Made by a program: the position numbers and the translations under genes. Positions 61,456-64,000 of a DNA stretch of 64,000 nt are shown piece by piece. The stretch is from Arsenophonus endosymbiont of Aleurodicus floccissimus (GTDB lineage: Bacteria > Pseudomonadota > Gammaproteobacteria > Enterobacterales > Enterobacteriaceae), in the NCBI RefSeq assembly GCF_900343025.1, contig NZ_OUND01000004.1:62001-126000 (forward strand). The letters are read 5' to 3'. Numbering within the stretch: the stretch's first letter is position 1; the number at the start of each line of letters is the position of its first letter. Below the pieces are notes generated by a model that was not told the origin of the DNA, searched no databases, and saw only the letters and a program-made list of their open reading frames with translations.

Positions 61456-61938
61456 ATGCTTGAGCAAATAATTGGGCAACCAGCCTGGTTTTGGCTCTGT
61501 TTAGGTGGATTACTGTTAATTGCTGAGCTACTCGGTGCCGGCGGTTATCTACTCTGGTCTGGTGTTGCTGCCGTTATCATGGCGCTTATTACCTGGCTTA
61601 TACCTGAAATGAGTTGCGATTGGCAAGGTCTATTATTTGCGATTATGATCATTCTTTCTGTATTGGGTTGGCGTAAATGGCTTAGTATACGTAATAAATC
61701 AATGTCCGATGAACCTAATCAAAAACAACATCAATTAATTGGCACAAAAGCACGTTTAATCTCAGATACCAATAATGGCTATAGCAGAATACGACTAGCT
61801 GATGGTAGCTGGCGGGTTTATTGTTCTCAGCAATTATTAGCTAACACTGAAGTCGAAGTGATTGACGTCGATGGTATTACGCTAACAGTCAAACCGGTTT
61901 GGTCTAATCAACATGATGACCAACCAGATGATAAATAA
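61456..61938 (+). CDS. ybbJ: NfeD-like membrane protein YbbJ
   Basis: Intact, 160 residues. Membrane segments ([38 protein letters not shown] and [13 protein letters not shown]) followed by an OB-fold domain ([36 protein letters not shown]...[18 protein letters not shown]). Partner of QmcA. The 3' end overlaps the end of cueR on the other strand by 35 bases. Confidence 0.93.
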   Translation: MLEQIIGQPAWFWLCLGGLLLIAELLGAGGYLLWSGVAAVIMALITWLIPEMSCDWQGLLFAIMIILSVLGWRKWLSIRNKSMSDEPNQKQHQLIGTKARLISDTNNGYSRIRLADGSWRVYCSQQLLANTEVEVIDVDGITLTVKPVWSNQHDDQPDDK

Positions 61939-62305
61939 TCGGGCATTTTGCATTGTCATCCCCTGGACACGATGCAACCAATGAAAGCAAACTATCGCGG
62001 ATCAGATTAAGTTCGGTAATGGTTTTTTCAATTTCACTAATTTTATTTAACGTCGCCGCTTTTATATCCGCACTGTGGCGACGTGGATTACAGAAAAGTT
62101 CAAGTAATTTCCGACACTCTTTTAACGTAAATCCAACCTCCCTAGCTTGCTTTAATAATGTTAATTCTTCCAAGTGAGTAGGTTAATAATGGCGATAGCC
62201 ATTTTCACTTCTCGTTGGCGGAGTAATTAATGACTTTTCCTCATAAAACCGAATTATCTTGGCGCTTAATCCCGTTTTCTCTGCAACTTGAGTAATATTC
62301 ATCAT
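61904..62305 (-). pseudogene. cueR: Copper-responsive regulator CueR, single nonsense codon
   Basis: MerR-type activator of copA and cueO that senses Cu(I). On the minus strand: [69 protein letters not shown]...[11 protein letters not shown]. The metal-binding Cys pair in CPGDDNAKC is kept, and length (133 codons) is normal, so the one stop after codon 39 is the only lesion seen. Divergent from copA, the usual arrangement. Confidence 0.88.
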
Positions 62306-62311
62306 TTCTCC

Positions 62312-62342
62312 TTGACCTTAACCTTACTAGAAGGTTTAACCT
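62312..62342 (+). promoter_or_regulatory. CueR-type promoter/operator of copA
   Basis: TTGACC (-35) and TAACCT (-10) are separated by 19 bases, the long spacer typical of MerR-family promoters. The dyad ACCTTAACC...TAGAAGGT (62315-62335) is close to the E. coli copA site ACCTTCC...GGAAGGT, and both hexamers are the same as at E. coli copA. Intact although both genes it controls are broken. Confidence 0.8.
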
Positions 62343-62424
62343 TTATCATAATCGAGGTTATTTCAGCCATAAATGTTAGGACGTAATTAGCATTATACCA
62401 ATTAATTTATTGTATGCATTAGGA

Positions 62425-64000
62425 GTGTCAATCATACCTAATATCACCATTCTAGCGCTACAAGGACTGACTTGCTCCAATTGTATTAAGCAAGCTAACT
62501 AAAGTGCTGAAAGCACGACCAGACATACAACAAGTTGCCGTTACACTTAATTATGCCAAAGTTACCGGTTCTGCTTCAGTACAAGATATGATTAAAACCA
62601 TCGAACAAGCCGATTACCAAGGGAAAGTGGCAACACAGCCTGATATTACACTACAGCTTACAGGGCTCAATTGCCGCAACTGTGTCAATAAAACACAACA
62701 AACATTGGAAAATATCAGTGGTGTTGCCGCCCGCCATAGTAACCACTCAAACAGCTCAAATTTTTGGTACTGCCCGAGCCCACAGAGCTAATTGCGGCGG
62801 TTAGGTCGGCTGGCTACCAAACTACATTGGAAACAGCAAGCAATCCTTCCATTCGCTAACAATCAGCCACACTATCACGCAAGACAACCCAAACAGTTAG
62901 CAAACAAACTGCATCAGATAGACTTGAGAAAGTAAATATTGATAGTGAGACAATACAATTACTCATCAATGGTATGACTTGTGCCAGCTGCGTTAACAAA
63001 GTACAAAAAGCGTTACTTAGTATTCCAGGCGTACAAAACGCTCAGGTTAATTTAGCCGAACGCAGTGCCCTAATCACCCGACAAGCTAAACATCACGTAT
63101 TAATTCAAGCAGTGCAAAAAGCAGGTTATGACGCCGCAATCATTGACAATGAAATGGAACATCGAAAAAAACAACAGCAGCTAACCAAGGACACTATACG
63201 CAAATTTCGTTGGCAAGCTGCTTTAGCACTACTAATTGGTATCGCCGTTATGATTTGGGGCATGATTGACAACCATATGATGTTAAGTGAAAAAAATCAA
63301 TTTAGCTGGCTGCTTATTGGTCTGCTCACTCTGATGATCATGGTTTTAACTGGTGGCCATTTTTATTATAACGCCTGGAGAAGTCTAAAAAATGGCAGTG
63401 CAACAATGGATACCCTGATCGCACTTGGAACCGATGCCGCCTGGCTAAATTCAATTAGCGTTAATTTGTGGCCAGATAAATTTCCTTTCCAGGCTCGTCA
63501 TCTTTATTATGAAGCCAGTTTAATGATCATTGGTTTAATTAATCTTGGCCATGCATTAGAACAAGGTGCCCGTCAACGTTCATCAAATGCGCTAAGGCGA
63601 TTACTTGATCTTACGCTACCCACTGCACTGGTTATTAGTGAAAAAGGTGAAAATAGAGTGCCACTGTCTCAAGTTGAATAAGGTATGGTATTACATCTGT
63701 CTAACTACCGGTGATCGCATTCCCGTTGACGGTGAGCTGGCTAACGGTGAAATTTGGCTAGATGAATCAATGTTAACTGGCGAGGCTATTGCACAATATA
63801 GGACCGTAGGTGAAAAAGTACATGCCGGAATGGTGGTACAAGATGGTACTGCATTATTACGCGTTTCGGCAGTCGGACAATATACCACCTTAGCACGCAT
63901 TATTAAATTAGTGCGCCAAGCACAAAGCAGTAAACCAGCAATAGGACTACTGACTGATAAAATCGCCTCTATTTTCGTCCCTACTGTGATCATAATTGCC
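62425..64000 (+). pseudogene. copA: Copper-exporting P1B ATPase CopA, broken; runs off the window
   Basis: Exports Cu(I) across the inner membrane. Three N-terminal metal-binding domains can be read: LTCSNC, LNCRNC and GMTCASC; the first two are cut by frame changes near 62495 and 62735 and stops near 62860. The membrane domain ([20 protein letters not shown]...[28 protein letters not shown]...[18 protein letters not shown]) is open to TAA 63679-63681. After another shift, [27 protein letters not shown] is the actuator (TGE). The phosphorylation domain lies beyond 64000. Confidence 0.85.

Overview
The window reads as the chromosome of a gamma-proteobacterial, enterobacteria-related insect symbiont in an early stage of genome reduction. 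Protein sequences are closest to Enterobacterales families, the DNA is AT-rich, and there are long AT-rich stretches without genes. Most accessory genes are broken by stops and frameshifts, while a run of housekeeping genes is intact. An Arsenophonus-like host fits best (decayed type III effector, decayed prophage, retained core), but this is inference from gene content and was not tested by a search.

Left arm (1-10540): the end of a nickel ABC transporter operon (nikC end, nikD and nikE broken), a broken DUF421 membrane protein, a decayed H...C unknown, a YafO-type toxin with an antitoxin remnant, an MdtM/MdfA-like drug exporter remnant, a two-gene minus-strand remnant with a perfect 29-bp palindrome between the genes, an OspG/NleH-type effector kinase remnant, and a stray tyrosine-integrase C-terminus.

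Centre (10542-48244): one degraded prophage of about 37.7 kb inserted at the 3' end of tRNA-Arg(UCU) (argU). The intact tRNA lies at the right end and a 48-bp copy of its 3' part lies at the left end (41 of 48 identical). Order: integrase, Rpn-type nuclease, divergent repressor and Cox-like regulator, a structured leader with a boxA motif, lambda-like early genes (YqaJ exonuclease, DUF669, sliding clamp, KilA-N, O-like initiator with an iteron array inside it, DnaC-like loader), an IS256-family insertion, three DNA methyltransferases, RusA, lysis genes (holin, SAR-type lysozyme, Rz/Rz1), an HK97-type head module and a Mu-type contractile tail module, tail fibre, Gin-type invertase, and an AlpA-like excisionase. 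This layout resembles Shigella phage SfV. Nearly every gene longer than about 500 bp is broken; the intact ones are short.

Right arm (48461-64000): folD, broken ybcJ, an isolated Ogr/Delta zinc-finger remnant, broken levansucrase and a broken secreted-type deformylase. Then comes the conserved block cysS, ppiB, lpxH, purE, purK (all intact), a broken MFS gene, broken ybbO, intact ybbN, qmcA and ybbJ, and finally broken cueR and copA, whose shared CueR-type promoter is still recognisable. The gene order folD-argU-cysS-ppiB-lpxH-purEK-ybbO-ybbN-qmcA-ybbJ-cueR-copA matches the E. coli neighbourhood. The pattern suggests tRNA charging, purine, lipid A and folate functions are under selection while nickel uptake, copper export, levan synthesis, effector and phage functions have been lost.
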